A stretch of 64,000 bases of DNA from Bradyrhizobium ottawaense (lineage in GTDB: Bacteria; Pseudomonadota; Alphaproteobacteria; Rhizobiales; Xanthobacteraceae). A program made the position numbers and the translations under genes. The stretch covers positions 5,184,001 to 5,248,000 of the forward strand of contig NZ_CP029425.2 in assembly GCF_002278135.3 (NCBI RefSeq), written 5' to 3'. Position 1 is the first letter of the stretch; the number at the start of each line of letters is the position of its first letter. The notes beneath the pieces are model-generated. The model was not told the origin of the DNA and ran no database searches. It saw only the letters and a program-made list of their open reading frames with translations. Positions 1 through 7,679 of this stretch are shown here, piece after piece.

Positions 1-815
1 TCGTCGGGCGGGATCTCGGCTTTCACGATCTGCTTCAGCTTGTTGATGTAGCGGGTGGAGCGGCCGATGCCGGCCATGCTGGTGCGCTCGTTGCCGAGCA
101 GAAACTTGGCGTAAGTCCAGCCCTTGTTCTCCTCGCCGACCAGATTCTCGACCGGCACGCGGACATTTTCGAGGAAGACGTCGTTAACCTCATGGCTGCC
201 GTCGATCGTGATGATCGGCCGCACCGTGACGCCGGGCGACTTCATGTCGATCAGCAGGAAGGAGATGCCGGACTGCGGCTTCGCGCTCGGATCGGTCCGC
301 ACCAGGCAGAAGATCCAGTCGGCATGCTGGGCCAGCGTGGTCCAGGTCTTGTGGCCGTTGACGATGTAGTGATCGCCGTCGCGCACCGCCTTGGTCCGGA
401 CGGTCGCCAGGTCCGAGCCGGAGCCCGGCTCCGAATAGCCTTGGCACCACCAATCCTCACCGGACAGGATCCGCGGCAGGAATTTCTTCTTCTGCGCCTC
501 GTTGCCGAAGGTGTAGATGACGGGACCGACCATGGTGACGCTGAACGCCAGCGGCGGCAGCGTCCCCGCCCGGGAGGTCTCCTGCTCGAAGATGAAGCGC
601 TGCGTGATCGACCAGCCGGGGCCGCCATATTCCTTGGGCCAAAGCGGGGCGAGCCAGCCCTTCTTGTGGAGAATGCGGTGCCAGCGTAGCGACTGCTCCT
701 TGGTCAGATCGGTCTCCGGATTCGGAACGCGCATTTCCGCCGGATAATTCTCCGCAATGAAGGCACGCACTTCATCGCGGAACGCTGCGTCCTCGGGCGA
801 TAGCGCGAGCTCCAT
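1..815 (-). CDS. Acyl-CoA dehydrogenase (partial, 3' end outside the window)
   Basis: This flavoprotein should oxidise an acyl-CoA to the 2,3-enoyl-CoA. The frame opens with MELALSPEDAAFRDEVRAFI at 815 and stays open to base 1, about 271 residues. Seen: the N-terminal helical domain, the middle beta-domain segment CQGYSEPGSGSDLA typical of the family (the flavin/substrate-binding loop), and the following beta strands (VNGHKTWTTLAQHADW). The C-terminal helical domain with the catalytic glutamate lies beyond the edge and cannot be checked. It follows the SDR at 828 by 12 bases on the same strand, so it is probably the third gene of the ligase-SDR-dehydrogenase operon that starts near 3193. The substrate is unknown; the neighbours suggest an aryl- or alkyl-CoA. 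Confidence 0.9.
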   Translation of the reverse strand, partial: MELALSPEDAAFRDEVRAFIAENYPAEMRVPNPETDLTKEQSLRWHRILHKKGWLAPLWPKEYGGPGWSITQRFIFEQETSRAGTLPPLAFSVTMVGPVIYTFGNEAQKKKFLPRILSGEDWWCQGYSEPGSGSDLATVRTKAVRDGDHYIVNGHKTWTTLAQHADWIFCLVRTDPSAKPQSGISFLLIDMKSPGVTVRPIITIDGSHEVNDVFLENVRVPVENLVGEENKGWTYAKFLLGNERTSMAGIGRSTRYINKLKQIVKAEIPPD

Positions 816-827
816 CGCTGGTCTCCC

Positions 828-1565
828 CTACCACTTCTCGCCGAACGGACGGATTTCCATCTCGAAGGTCCAGGCGCTCTTCGGCTGCTGATAGAGCTGC
901 CAATAGGACGTCGCCACCGAGGCCGGCGGCATCAGCGCATCGGGATCGTCAAGCGCATTGGGCCCGAGCGCTTCCAGGCGCCGCTGGCGAACCCACTCGG
1001 TGTCCACACCCGAATCGATAATGAGGTGGGCGACATGGATATTCTTCGGGCCGAGTTCGCGCGCCATCGCTTGCGCTACGGCGCGCAGCCCGAATTTGGC
1101 GCTGGCGAAGGCGGCATAGCCGCTGCCGCCGCGCAAGGACGCTGTCGCACCGGTGAAGAAGATGTTGCCCTGGCCGCGCGGCAGCATCAGCCGGGCTGCC
1201 TCACGGCCGGCGAGGAAGCCGGAGTAGCAGGCCATCTCCCAGACCTTACGGAACACGCGCTCGGTCGTGTCGAGGATCGGGAAGTTGACATTGGCACCAA
1301 TGTTGAAGATGCAGACATCCAAAGGCGCGCGCTTGTCAGCGTCACTCAGGAAGGAGATGATCTCCTCCTCTTTGCGCGCATCGAGCGAACGTGCATGGAT
1401 CTCGCCGCCGGCGGCCTCGATCTCCTTGACCAACGGCGCCAGCTTGTCGCCGTTGCGGCGGCCGGCGAAGACAGTAAAGCCCTCGGAGGCAAACTTCTTG
1501 GCGATCTCGCCGCCGATGAAATCGCCGGCTCCGATCACGGCGACGGTTGCATTTCTTTTTTTCAA
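828..1565 (-). CDS. Short-chain dehydrogenase/reductase (SDR)
   Basis: A 245-residue SDR-fold oxidoreductase starting at a TTG codon (1565) behind a GGGAG ribosome-binding site. Seen: an N-terminal cofactor motif that departs from the classical TGxxxGxG (VIGAGDFIGGEIAKKF, residues 9-24), a strand ending NIGANVN in place of NNAG, and a long active-site region with SGFLAGREAARLMLPRG and ATASLRGGSGYAAFASAKFG (Tyr and Lys four apart). It is clearly paralogous to the SDR at 3427 (same length, same LDARxEEE, ACYxGFLxGREAARxMLPRG and FGEKW/SVEKW ends). The pair probably act on related intermediates of one pathway. Gap to the upstream ligase gene is 14 bases, so the two are cotranscribed. Confidence 0.88.
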   Translation of the reverse strand: MKKRNATVAVIGAGDFIGGEIAKKFASEGFTVFAGRRNGDKLAPLVKEIEAAGGEIHARSLDARKEEEIISFLSDADKRAPLDVCIFNIGANVNFPILDTTERVFRKVWEMACYSGFLAGREAARLMLPRGQGNIFFTGATASLRGGSGYAAFASAKFGLRAVAQAMARELGPKNIHVAHLIIDSGVDTEWVRQRRLEALGPNALDDPDALMPPASVATSYWQLYQQPKSAWTFEMEIRPFGEKW

Positions 1566-1579
1566 GGGTGTTCTCCCGG

Positions 1580-3193
1580 TCAGGTCAGATACATTGTCTG
1601 CGTAAAATCGGCCGTCAGCGCTGGAGGAACTCGGCTACCTTCGGCTTGCAGAGACTCCGCGAGCTTGTGCTTGAGTATCTTGCCCGTTGAGGTGGCTGGC
1701 AAGGCATCAAGGATGATGATCTTGGACGGCCGCTTATATGAGGTGAGCTGAAATCTGATGAAAGTCATCAAATTCTCCGGCGTCACCTGCGATCCCGGCA
1801 GCCGCTGCACAAAACCGACAATCTCTTCATTGCCGTCAATTACACGGCCGACCACGGCGCATTGCACGACGTCTTTGTGCGAACTGAGGACCGCTTCGAC
1901 CTCGGCCGGATAGACGTTGAAGCCCGAGCGGATAATCATCTCCTTGGTGCGCCCGACAATGTACAGGCAATCGCCGTCGAAACGCGCTATATCGCCGGTA
2001 TTGAACCAGCCCATACTGTCTATCACCTCGGCGGTAAGCTCGGGGGCACGATAGTAACCGAGCATCACGTTGCGGCCACGGACATGCAGCTCCCCAACTT
2101 CCCCTCTTGCCGTAGGAAAGCCGTCGAGTGTTCTGACCCGCGCCTCTACTCCCGGCAGCAGCGTGCCAACCGCCTGGTCCGACCGCGGGGCATCGAAGCG
2201 CACCCCCGATATTCCCGGCGAACATTCGGTGATGCCGTAGCCATTTAGCAGCGGAAGGCCGAACTCCTTTTCCACGCGCGACTTCAGGTTCAAATCGAGC
2301 GGCGCGCCGGCGACGGTCATCAAGCGTAACGCGCCTCGGGAGAGCCGCTTCACGCCTGACACGCTTTTGTATTCCAGGAGGCGTTGATAAGTAGCGGGTA
2401 CCCCGTTGAGGATGGTAACACCCTCCTCTCCGATCGCCCTGGCGGTCGCCGCAGGATCAAATTTGCTGACCATCCGCACCGTGCCCCCGACCATCAATGT
2501 CATGATCAGGAGCGAGATGCCGACGATATGGGAGATCGGCAATACGAGATAAATATTGTCATTGTGATCCATCTTGCGGACGTGGGCGGTCGCCTTTGCG
2601 CTGATCAGCAGGCTTTCGTGGGACAGCATCACGCCTTTCGGCGTCCCCGTCGTTCCCGAAGTGTAGATCAGCACCGCCACTTGCTTCGCCGGCTCGGCCT
2701 CCACCGGCTCGACGGTAGCGCTTTCGCTTAGCGGGCCAACACCAATCTCCAGCAGCACCCCTATTTGTCGGTTCTGCGCGCCGTAGCGTGATGCGTGCGC
2801 CGCAGCCTCTCTCGAAACACCCGAGGCGAAGAACATCCGACGGGCACCGCTATGGTCGCGGATCTCGTCCAGTTCCCGTGCGGACAATCGGGGGTTGGCA
2901 ACGATCGCCCAGGCGTCGAGCCGGCTTGTCGCGAACAGCAACGCGGCAAGCGCGATACAGTTTTCGCTGACAATGACCATCCGGTCGCCCGCTCGGATTC
3001 CCAGCGACGACAGGACGGCGGCGATCTCACTGACACGCTGATCCAGATCGCGGTAGCTCCAGGATGCCCCGTCTTCGACCAGCGCGATCCGGTCGGCGGC
3101 TTTGGCAACCTGCATTGCCGTGACGTCATGGATGCGGCGCGGCAAGCCGACCGCAATCTCGTCGAGATTGATCGCCTCCGAAAGCTCCGCCAC
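1580..3193 (-). CDS. Acyl-CoA ligase (AMP-dependent synthetase, ANL superfamily)
   Basis: Activates a carboxylic acid to its CoA thioester via an acyl-adenylate. From the GTG at 3193 (GGGAGG six bases upstream) the product is 537 residues; a TTG at 3211 would add six. Seen: the P-loop YTSGTTGTPKGV near residue 180, the adenine motif NGYGITECSPG, the hinge region YIVGRTKEMIIRSGFNVYPAEVE and the C-terminal catalytic lysine context PATSTGKILKHKL. It is the first gene of a minus-strand operon with an SDR and an acyl-CoA dehydrogenase. Its promoter carries the HxlR-regulon dyad (3255-3270) placed between a TTGACG -35 hexamer and the -10. Which acid it activates cannot be read from the sequence. 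Confidence 0.9.
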   Translation of the reverse strand: MAELSEAINLDEIAVGLPRRIHDVTAMQVAKAADRIALVEDGASWSYRDLDQRVSEIAAVLSSLGIRAGDRMVIVSENCIALAALLFATSRLDAWAIVANPRLSARELDEIRDHSGARRMFFASGVSREAAAHASRYGAQNRQIGVLLEIGVGPLSESATVEPVEAEPAKQVAVLIYTSGTTGTPKGVMLSHESLLISAKATAHVRKMDHNDNIYLVLPISHIVGISLLIMTLMVGGTVRMVSKFDPAATARAIGEEGVTILNGVPATYQRLLEYKSVSGVKRLSRGALRLMTVAGAPLDLNLKSRVEKEFGLPLLNGYGITECSPGISGVRFDAPRSDQAVGTLLPGVEARVRTLDGFPTARGEVGELHVRGRNVMLGYYRAPELTAEVIDSMGWFNTGDIARFDGDCLYIVGRTKEMIIRSGFNVYPAEVEAVLSSHKDVVQCAVVGRVIDGNEEIVGFVQRLPGSQVTPENLMTFIRFQLTSYKRPSKIIILDALPATSTGKILKHKLAESLQAEGSRVPPALTADFTQTMYLT

Positions 3194-3253
3194 GACCGAC
3201 CTCCCGACCAAACCGTGCCACGTTGCAGCGCGACACGTTCGCCACCTACCTAA

Positions 3254-3276
3254 CGTTCTTTTTTAGAACTCGTCAA
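3254..3276 (-). promoter_or_regulatory. Promoter with dyad operator, regulon site 1
   Basis: On the + strand GTTC (3255-3258), seven bases, GAACT (3266-3270). It is immediately followed by CGTCAA, which on the minus strand reads TTGACG, a good -35 hexamer. The dyad therefore fills the spacer between -35 and -10 of the promoter driving the ligase gene that starts at 3193. Sites 3 and 4 have the same arrangement. Repression by occlusion is the likely mode; the HxlR-type protein at 7047 is the obvious candidate binder (inference). Confidence 0.6.
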
Positions 3277-3393
3277 TCACTAATTCTTTCTTTCAGCCTC
3301 CATCGCCCAAACCGGCAACAGATCTGCCCTTTCGTCTGCCTTCCCCGTATGAAAACCGTCATTTACAACGCGTCGGCCAATCGTTACGATTAA

Positions 3394-3410
3394 AGTACTA
3401 AATAAGAACT
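3394..3410 (+). promoter_or_regulatory. Dyad operator, regulon site 2
   Basis: AGTAC-N7-GAACT, one arm base different from the perfect dyad. Its right end is 16 bases before the ATG at 3427, just upstream of the ribosome-binding site (GGGAGGAG). Site 5, before the gene at 11164, has the same placement, so the plus-strand operons share one geometry and the minus-strand ones another. Confidence 0.5.
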
Positions 3411-3426
3411 GATCGGGAGGAGCGGA

Positions 3427-4164
3427 ATGAATCGCGGCGTAGCGATACTTGTCGGTGCGGGCGACGCCATTGGTGCGGCCGTTGCACGGCGTTTTGCCAA
3501 GGGCGGCTATACGGTCTGCATCTGCAGGCGTGATGCGTCCAAGTCGCAGGGGCTGGTGGGTGAGCTGAGGGCTGCAGGACACGACATTCACGCGTTCAGC
3601 ATCGATGCCCGTCAGGAGGCGGAGGTCCAAGGCATATTCGCACGGATCGAGAAGGAACTCGGGCCTATCGAGGTCTGCCTCTACAATGCTGGTTCGAACG
3701 TCAACAAGCCTCTGCTGGAGACCACGGAGAAGCTGTTCTTCAAGGCCTGGGAACTGGCCTGTTACGGCGGATTCCTGGTCGGACGAGAGGCTGCCCGCTT
3801 CATGCTGCCGCGCGGACGCGGCACCATCTTCTTTACGGGTGCGACCGCCAGCATACGCGGCGGCAAGGGGTTTGCGGCATTTTCATCCGCGAAGTTTGGG
3901 CTTCGTGCTGTGGCCCAAGCGATGGCGCGCGAACTGGGGCCGAAGAATATTCATGTCGTGCACCTGTTGATCGATGCTGGTGTGGATAGCGAAGCCATTC
4001 ATCAGCGCATGAAAGCGGCAAAAGGAATCGAGGCAAGCGACATCCCCGCAGATAGCCTGACCAAGACGTCTTCCATTGCTGACGCCTATTGGTTCACTCA
4101 TCAGCAGACCAGGGATGGCTGGACCCACGAGCTCGATCTCCGGCCGTCCGTGGAGAAGTGGTAA
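3427..4164 (+). CDS. Short-chain dehydrogenase/reductase (SDR)
   Basis: A 245-residue SDR-fold protein, ATG preceded by GGGAGGAGCG. Seen: cofactor strand ILVGAGDAIGAAVARRF (an atypical glycine motif, as in its paralogue at 828), YNAGSNVN, then TGATASIRGGKGFAAFSSAKFG containing the Lys of the active site. The usual catalytic Tyr position is Phe (GFAAFSSAK), whereas the paralogue at 828 has Tyr (GYAAFASAK). This may mean altered or lost catalysis. The gene is followed by a GST gene one base after its stop, so they form a two-gene operon. The promoter region is shared with the divergent ligase and holds two regulon dyads. Confidence 0.88.
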   Translation: MNRGVAILVGAGDAIGAAVARRFAKGGYTVCICRRDASKSQGLVGELRAAGHDIHAFSIDARQEAEVQGIFARIEKELGPIEVCLYNAGSNVNKPLLETTEKLFFKAWELACYGGFLVGREAARFMLPRGRGTIFFTGATASIRGGKGFAAFSSAKFGLRAVAQAMARELGPKNIHVVHLLIDAGVDSEAIHQRMKAAKGIEASDIPADSLTKTSSIADAYWFTHQQTRDGWTHELDLRPSVEKW

Positions 4165-4165
4165 T

Positions 4166-4843
4166 ATGAGCGCGACACCAAACCTGACCTTGTGGGGTGT
4201 TGGGACAAGCCGCACCATTCGCCCGCACTGGGCAATGCACGAACTGGGCTTGGTCTACGAGACAAAGCCGATCGGACCGCGGACAGGCGAGACCAAGACC
4301 GCTGAGTACACCAAACTCAATCCACGCCAGAAAATACCGCTGCTCCAGGACGGCGACTTCTGCATCGGCGAGAGCGCCGCGATAGTTGCCTATCTGTCGC
4401 GAATGTACTCCACGACGGAACGCTCGCTGATTCCTGAAACCACCCGTGAGTATGCCGCGTGGCTGGAATGGTGTTTCTTTATCGTCGCGGAACTGGATTC
4501 AACGAGCCTTTACGTGATGCGCCGCCATCGCGCAGATGCGCTCGGTCCGATCTACGGTGTAGCGCCCGAGGTCGTCGCCCAGGCCGGCGAGTATTTCCGT
4601 CAGCAGTTGCGCCATGTCGAAGTCGCGCTCGCAGACGGCCGGCAATTCCTGATGGGCGACCGGTTTACCAGCGCCGACATCCTCCTCACGACCTGCCTTG
4701 AGTGGGCTATCGCCTATGGCGTCGGCATTTGCGACAACGCGCAGCCCTATCTCGAACGTATCAAGAAACGGGAGGCCTTCCAGCGAGCCGTCGCGGCAAA
4801 TGCCCCGTTAGTACCGATCACGCCGGTGCCGGCCAAGGTTTAG
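4166..4843 (+). CDS. Glutathione S-transferase family protein
   Basis: A 225-residue cytosolic-type GST starting at 4166 (MSATPNLTLWGVGTSRTIRP), one base after the SDR stop. Seen: an N-terminal thioredoxin-like domain with the Ser-containing loop GTSRTIRPHWAMHELG, the cis-Pro motif QKIPLLQDG and the glutathione-binding GESAAIVAYLSRMY. An all-helical C-terminal domain with FTSADILLTTCLEWAI follows. Possible roles are isomerisation (maleylpyruvate or maleylacetoacetate type), ether cleavage or glutathione-dependent dehalogenation. Pairing with an SDR resembles the SDR/GST pairs of bacterial beta-aryl ether cleavage, but similarity at that level cannot be judged by eye. Confidence 0.85.
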   Translation: MSATPNLTLWGVGTSRTIRPHWAMHELGLVYETKPIGPRTGETKTAEYTKLNPRQKIPLLQDGDFCIGESAAIVAYLSRMYSTTERSLIPETTREYAAWLEWCFFIVAELDSTSLYVMRRHRADALGPIYGVAPEVVAQAGEYFRQQLRHVEVALADGRQFLMGDRFTSADILLTTCLEWAIAYGVGICDNAQPYLERIKKREAFQRAVAANAPLVPITPVPAKV

Positions 4844-4874
4844 AAACCGACTACCACTCGGGCGGGATTCGAGC

Positions 4875-6080
4875 TTAGATCGCCACGCGCACGCTACGCT
4901 CGGCGACCATCTTGTCGATGGCGCTATCGTCGTAACCCAGCTCCTGCAGCACGTCGCGCGAGTGCTCGCCGACCCGGGGAGCAGGCCCGCCGATCGCGGC
5001 CTTATTGATCTCAAAGCGGGCCGCCGGCTTCGGCTGCCGCACCCGACCGACCTTCGGCTGCTCGAACTCTGCGATGATGCCGCGCGCGATTACCTGTTCA
5101 TTGTGAATGATCTCGCCTCGCCGCAGAATCGGAGCGCAAGGGACGTCGGCGGCATCAAGGCGCTCCAGCCATTCGGCAGTGGTGTGCTGTCCGATGTACT
5201 CCGCCATCTTGTTGATGCGTGCCGTGGCGTTGACCGAACGCGCCGATGGCGTCGCAAATCGAGGATCCTTGGCAAGCTCGGGATCGCCGGAGGCCCGGCA
5301 GAACCCCTCCCATTCGGAATCCGAGATGGTACCGGCCGTGATGTAGCCGTCGCTGGTCTTGAATACGAGATCCGGCCGATCGTTAGGATCGGCAGCGGCG
5401 GTCTCGGCTCCCACTACCGTGTACTGCATCATGCCTTCCGGCCACAGGTACGAAATCATCGCATCCAGCATTGCGACCTGAATATGATCGCCCTGCCCGG
5501 TCTTCTCGCGAGCGTAGAGTGCCGCTGCCACCGCCTGCGCGGTGAACACGGCGGTCGTCTTGTCGCATACGATGGTGCGGATCATCTGCGGACGGTTTGT
5601 GACCGGCTGCGACTGGATATCGGCAAAGCCCGAGAGCGCTTGAATGATCGGATCATAGACGCGCTTCTTCACATACGGGCCGGTCTCGCCGACCCCGCTG
5701 ATCGAGACATAAATCAAGCGCGGATGGCGTTGGCGCAATTCATCGACGCCAAGGCCGAGGCGCTCCATGGTACCAGGCCGGAAATTCTGCACCAGGACGT
5801 CCGCCTGCGCGACCAGCTTGGCGAGGACCTCTCGGCCGGCCGCGCTCTTGACGTCGATCGATAGTGAGCGCTTCCCGCGGTTCGAAGAGATAAAAAGCGC
5901 GGAAAACTCTCCGTCTTTGTCAATGGTAGCGCGGCTGCGCCGCGTAATATCGCCACCAATCGGCTCGATCTTCAGAACGTCAGCACCCTGATCCGCCAGA
6001 AACATGGTCGCGTAGGGACCGGACACCACGCCTGTCAAATCCAGGACTCGAACACCGCTAAGAGGGCCAGGCATGGGCAT
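4875..6080 (-). CDS. CaiB/BaiF-type (class III) CoA transferase
   Basis: Transfers CoA between a donor thioester and a carboxylic acid. The 401-residue product matches the usual length. Seen: N-terminal VRVLDLTGVVSGPYATMFLADQGADV, the ISSNRGKRSLSIDVK and LVQNFRPGTMERLG segments, and AMLDAMIS with Asp206, which corresponds to the catalytic Asp of formyl-CoA transferase. It is the second gene after the DsbA-fold isomerase (92-base gap, same strand). With two acyl-CoA ligases and an acyl-CoA dehydrogenase nearby, it shows that the pathway works on CoA esters. An amide-CoA racemase role (alpha-methylacyl-CoA racemase is in the same superfamily) is less likely but not excluded. Confidence 0.9.
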   Translation of the reverse strand: MPMPGPLSGVRVLDLTGVVSGPYATMFLADQGADVLKIEPIGGDITRRSRATIDKDGEFSALFISSNRGKRSLSIDVKSAAGREVLAKLVAQADVLVQNFRPGTMERLGLGVDELRQRHPRLIYVSISGVGETGPYVKKRVYDPIIQALSGFADIQSQPVTNRPQMIRTIVCDKTTAVFTAQAVAAALYAREKTGQGDHIQVAMLDAMISYLWPEGMMQYTVVGAETAAADPNDRPDLVFKTSDGYITAGTISDSEWEGFCRASGDPELAKDPRFATPSARSVNATARINKMAEYIGQHTTAEWLERLDAADVPCAPILRRGEIIHNEQVIARGIIAEFEQPKVGRVRQPKPAARFEINKAAIGGPAPRVGEHSRDVLQELGYDDSAIDKMVAERSVRVAI

Positions 6081-6172
6081 TTTCCCTGAGGTTACTTTGT
6101 TGCTGGGCTGACTGAGGTTTCCTCATGCAAGCCCGGAACATCGGCCTTCTCTGCAGGCCTCAATTCTCAACC

Positions 6173-6805
6173 TTAGGCCGTTTTCGAAACCAGCTGACTG
6201 GTCTGTTCGACGATCGACTCCTCGACGTCACGGAGCTGGTCCTTGCCGAAGAACATTTCCTTTCCAACGAAGAAAGTCGGTGAGCCGAATGCTCCACGGC
6301 TAACCGCGTCGGTGGTCCGATCGATCAACCCCTTCTTGACGTCATCCTGCTGCGCACGTGCAATCAACCTGTCGATATCGATGCCTGAGGAGATGAATGC
6401 GTTCCGGAAAATTTCGAGATCATCCATCTTCTTCGGCTCTTCCCACATATGATGATAAGCGGCGCGGAAATAAGGCTCGAACATGCCTTCGAACTGAGCC
6501 GCGACGGCACCGCGCATCAACATCAGCGTGTTGACCGGAAAGAACGGATTCGGACGGAATTTCGTGATTCCGTGGCGACGGATAAACCGTTGAGTCTCGA
6601 GCGCCTGGTATTCCGGCTTGTTCTTGATTCCGCGAAGCGAATCGAAGGGAGACATGTTGCCCGTCGCCTTGTAGATGCCGCCAAGCAGAACCGGGACGTA
6701 CTCGAATTTTACGCCGGTACGCCGCTCGATGCCCGGAATGGCTACTTCCGCCAGATATGCGTTCGGGCTGCCGAAATCGAACTGGAATTCAACTTTCAGG
6801 GGCAT
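6173..6805 (-). CDS. DsbA-fold isomerase, 2-hydroxychromene-2-carboxylate isomerase/GST-kappa family
   Basis: A 210-residue thioredoxin-superfamily protein. Seen: the N-terminal FQFDFGSPNAYLAEVAIPG with Ser13 at the glutathione-activating position of GST-kappa and HCCA isomerases, and the C-terminal GAFGSPTFFVGKEMFFGKDQL that closes the fold. There is no CxxC and no signal peptide, so it is not a periplasmic disulfide enzyme. In naphthalene degradation this family isomerises a chromene carboxylate in a glutathione-dependent way. Here a glutathione-dependent cis-trans isomerisation of an aromatic intermediate is the best guess. It leads the operon with the CoA transferase and its promoter carries regulon site 3. 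Confidence 0.87.
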   Translation of the reverse strand: MPLKVEFQFDFGSPNAYLAEVAIPGIERRTGVKFEYVPVLLGGIYKATGNMSPFDSLRGIKNKPEYQALETQRFIRRHGITKFRPNPFFPVNTLMLMRGAVAAQFEGMFEPYFRAAYHHMWEEPKKMDDLEIFRNAFISSGIDIDRLIARAQQDDVKKGLIDRTTDAVSRGAFGSPTFFVGKEMFFGKDQLRDVEESIVEQTSQLVSKTA

Positions 6806-6882
6806 GTCAGCTTCTCCCGCGAGCGCATTGGATGTTCAGGCCTGGTATTCAGCAGCCGAAATACGACCATGACTCTCTTTAT

Positions 6883-6904
6883 AGTTCTGAAAACGAACTG
6901 TCAA
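6883..6904 (-). promoter_or_regulatory. Promoter with dyad operator, regulon site 3
   Basis: Perfect AGTTC (6883-6887), seven bases, GAACT (6895-6899). On the minus strand it is preceded by TTGACA, a consensus -35, and followed by TATAAAGA, a good -10. The dyad occupies the spacer. It lies between the isomerase gene (start 6805) and the divergent HxlR gene (start 7047), so it could also serve autoregulation. Confidence 0.65.
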
Positions 6905-7046
6905 TTATTCACGCTATTCTGCTGATTTTGCCATCTCCTTAGGGGATTGTTTGGAGCTGAGTACCTATCTAGAATGGGAGGTGAGCTGAGGTTCCCTTGG
7001 ACGATTCGAGCGAATACAGCGTGCCGGATGGATTGGAGAGCAGGAA

Positions 7047-7559
7047 ATGCGATGGGATGCCCTTGAAGAAGAGCCGTGTTCGATGGCCCGCACGATTGGC
7101 GTGATCGGCGACCGTTGGACCCTACTTATCCTGCGCGAATGCTTTCTGCGCACGCGCCGCTTCGAAGGATTTCAGTCCGCGCTTGGGATCACTCGTCATT
7201 TGCTCGCGGAGCGGCTGAAGAAACTGGTGCGGCAAGGCGTGCTGCGCCGCATTCCCTATCAGGAGGCGCCCAAACGGCATGAATACATCCTCACCCAAAA
7301 AGGGCTCGATCTTTATCCAATCATGATGGCAATCGTGCACTGGGGTGACACGCACATGGTCGACACCCGCGGGCGGCCGTTGCTGCATGAGCACCGCAAA
7401 TGTGGCAAGAACTTCGATCCGGTTATGGTGTGCTCCGAATGCGGTGAGCCGCTTTCGGCCAAGGAGGTTCATACTCACCCTGGCCCCGGCGCGCGAAGCA
7501 CCCCGGCAATACAGGCACCGGAGAAACCCAAAGCAAGGGCGCGCCGCAGCGCTGCTTAA
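7047..7559 (+). CDS. HxlR-family transcriptional regulator
   Basis: A 170-residue DNA-binding protein. Residues about 10-105 form the winged helix-turn-helix of the HxlR/DUF24 family: CSMARTIGVIGDRWTLLILR, RRFEGFQSALGITRHLLAER and LTQKGLDLYPIMMAIVHWGD. A C-terminal extension has HEHRKCGK and VCSECGEPLSAKEVH, a Cys/His set that could bind metal or sense redox, and ends in a Lys/Arg/Ala tail. The start at 7047 has GGAGAGCAGGAA in front. It sits in the middle of five transcription units that share one promoter dyad, so it is the probable local regulator. The ligand is unknown; a CoA thioester or aromatic acid would fit. Confidence 0.9.
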   Translation: MRWDALEEEPCSMARTIGVIGDRWTLLILRECFLRTRRFEGFQSALGITRHLLAERLKKLVRQGVLRRIPYQEAPKRHEYILTQKGLDLYPIMMAIVHWGDTHMVDTRGRPLLHEHRKCGKNFDPVMVCSECGEPLSAKEVHTHPGPGARSTPAIQAPEKPKARARRSAA

Positions 7560-7679
7560 GGTGGCCGCTCACGCTGGTATGCATCGAAGTTCTCGCTAAG
7601 CTTCAGCGCAAGCACCCCCGCCGCCACCAAATGGCGACACCAAGACGTCCGACTCCCCACAAAATAGCGGAACGCCACC

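Noticed and set aside
1026..1751. Numerous long antisense ORFs, this one over the SDR and ligase genes.
   Set aside because: They are shadows of GC-rich coding sequence; the minus-strand genes have family motifs and ribosome-binding sites, the antisense frames do not.
3427..4843. SDR plus GST as a beta-aryl ether cleavage (LigD/LigE/F) pair.
   Set aside because: Gene order is suggestive, but GST length and motifs are generic and no specific LigE/F feature could be identified.
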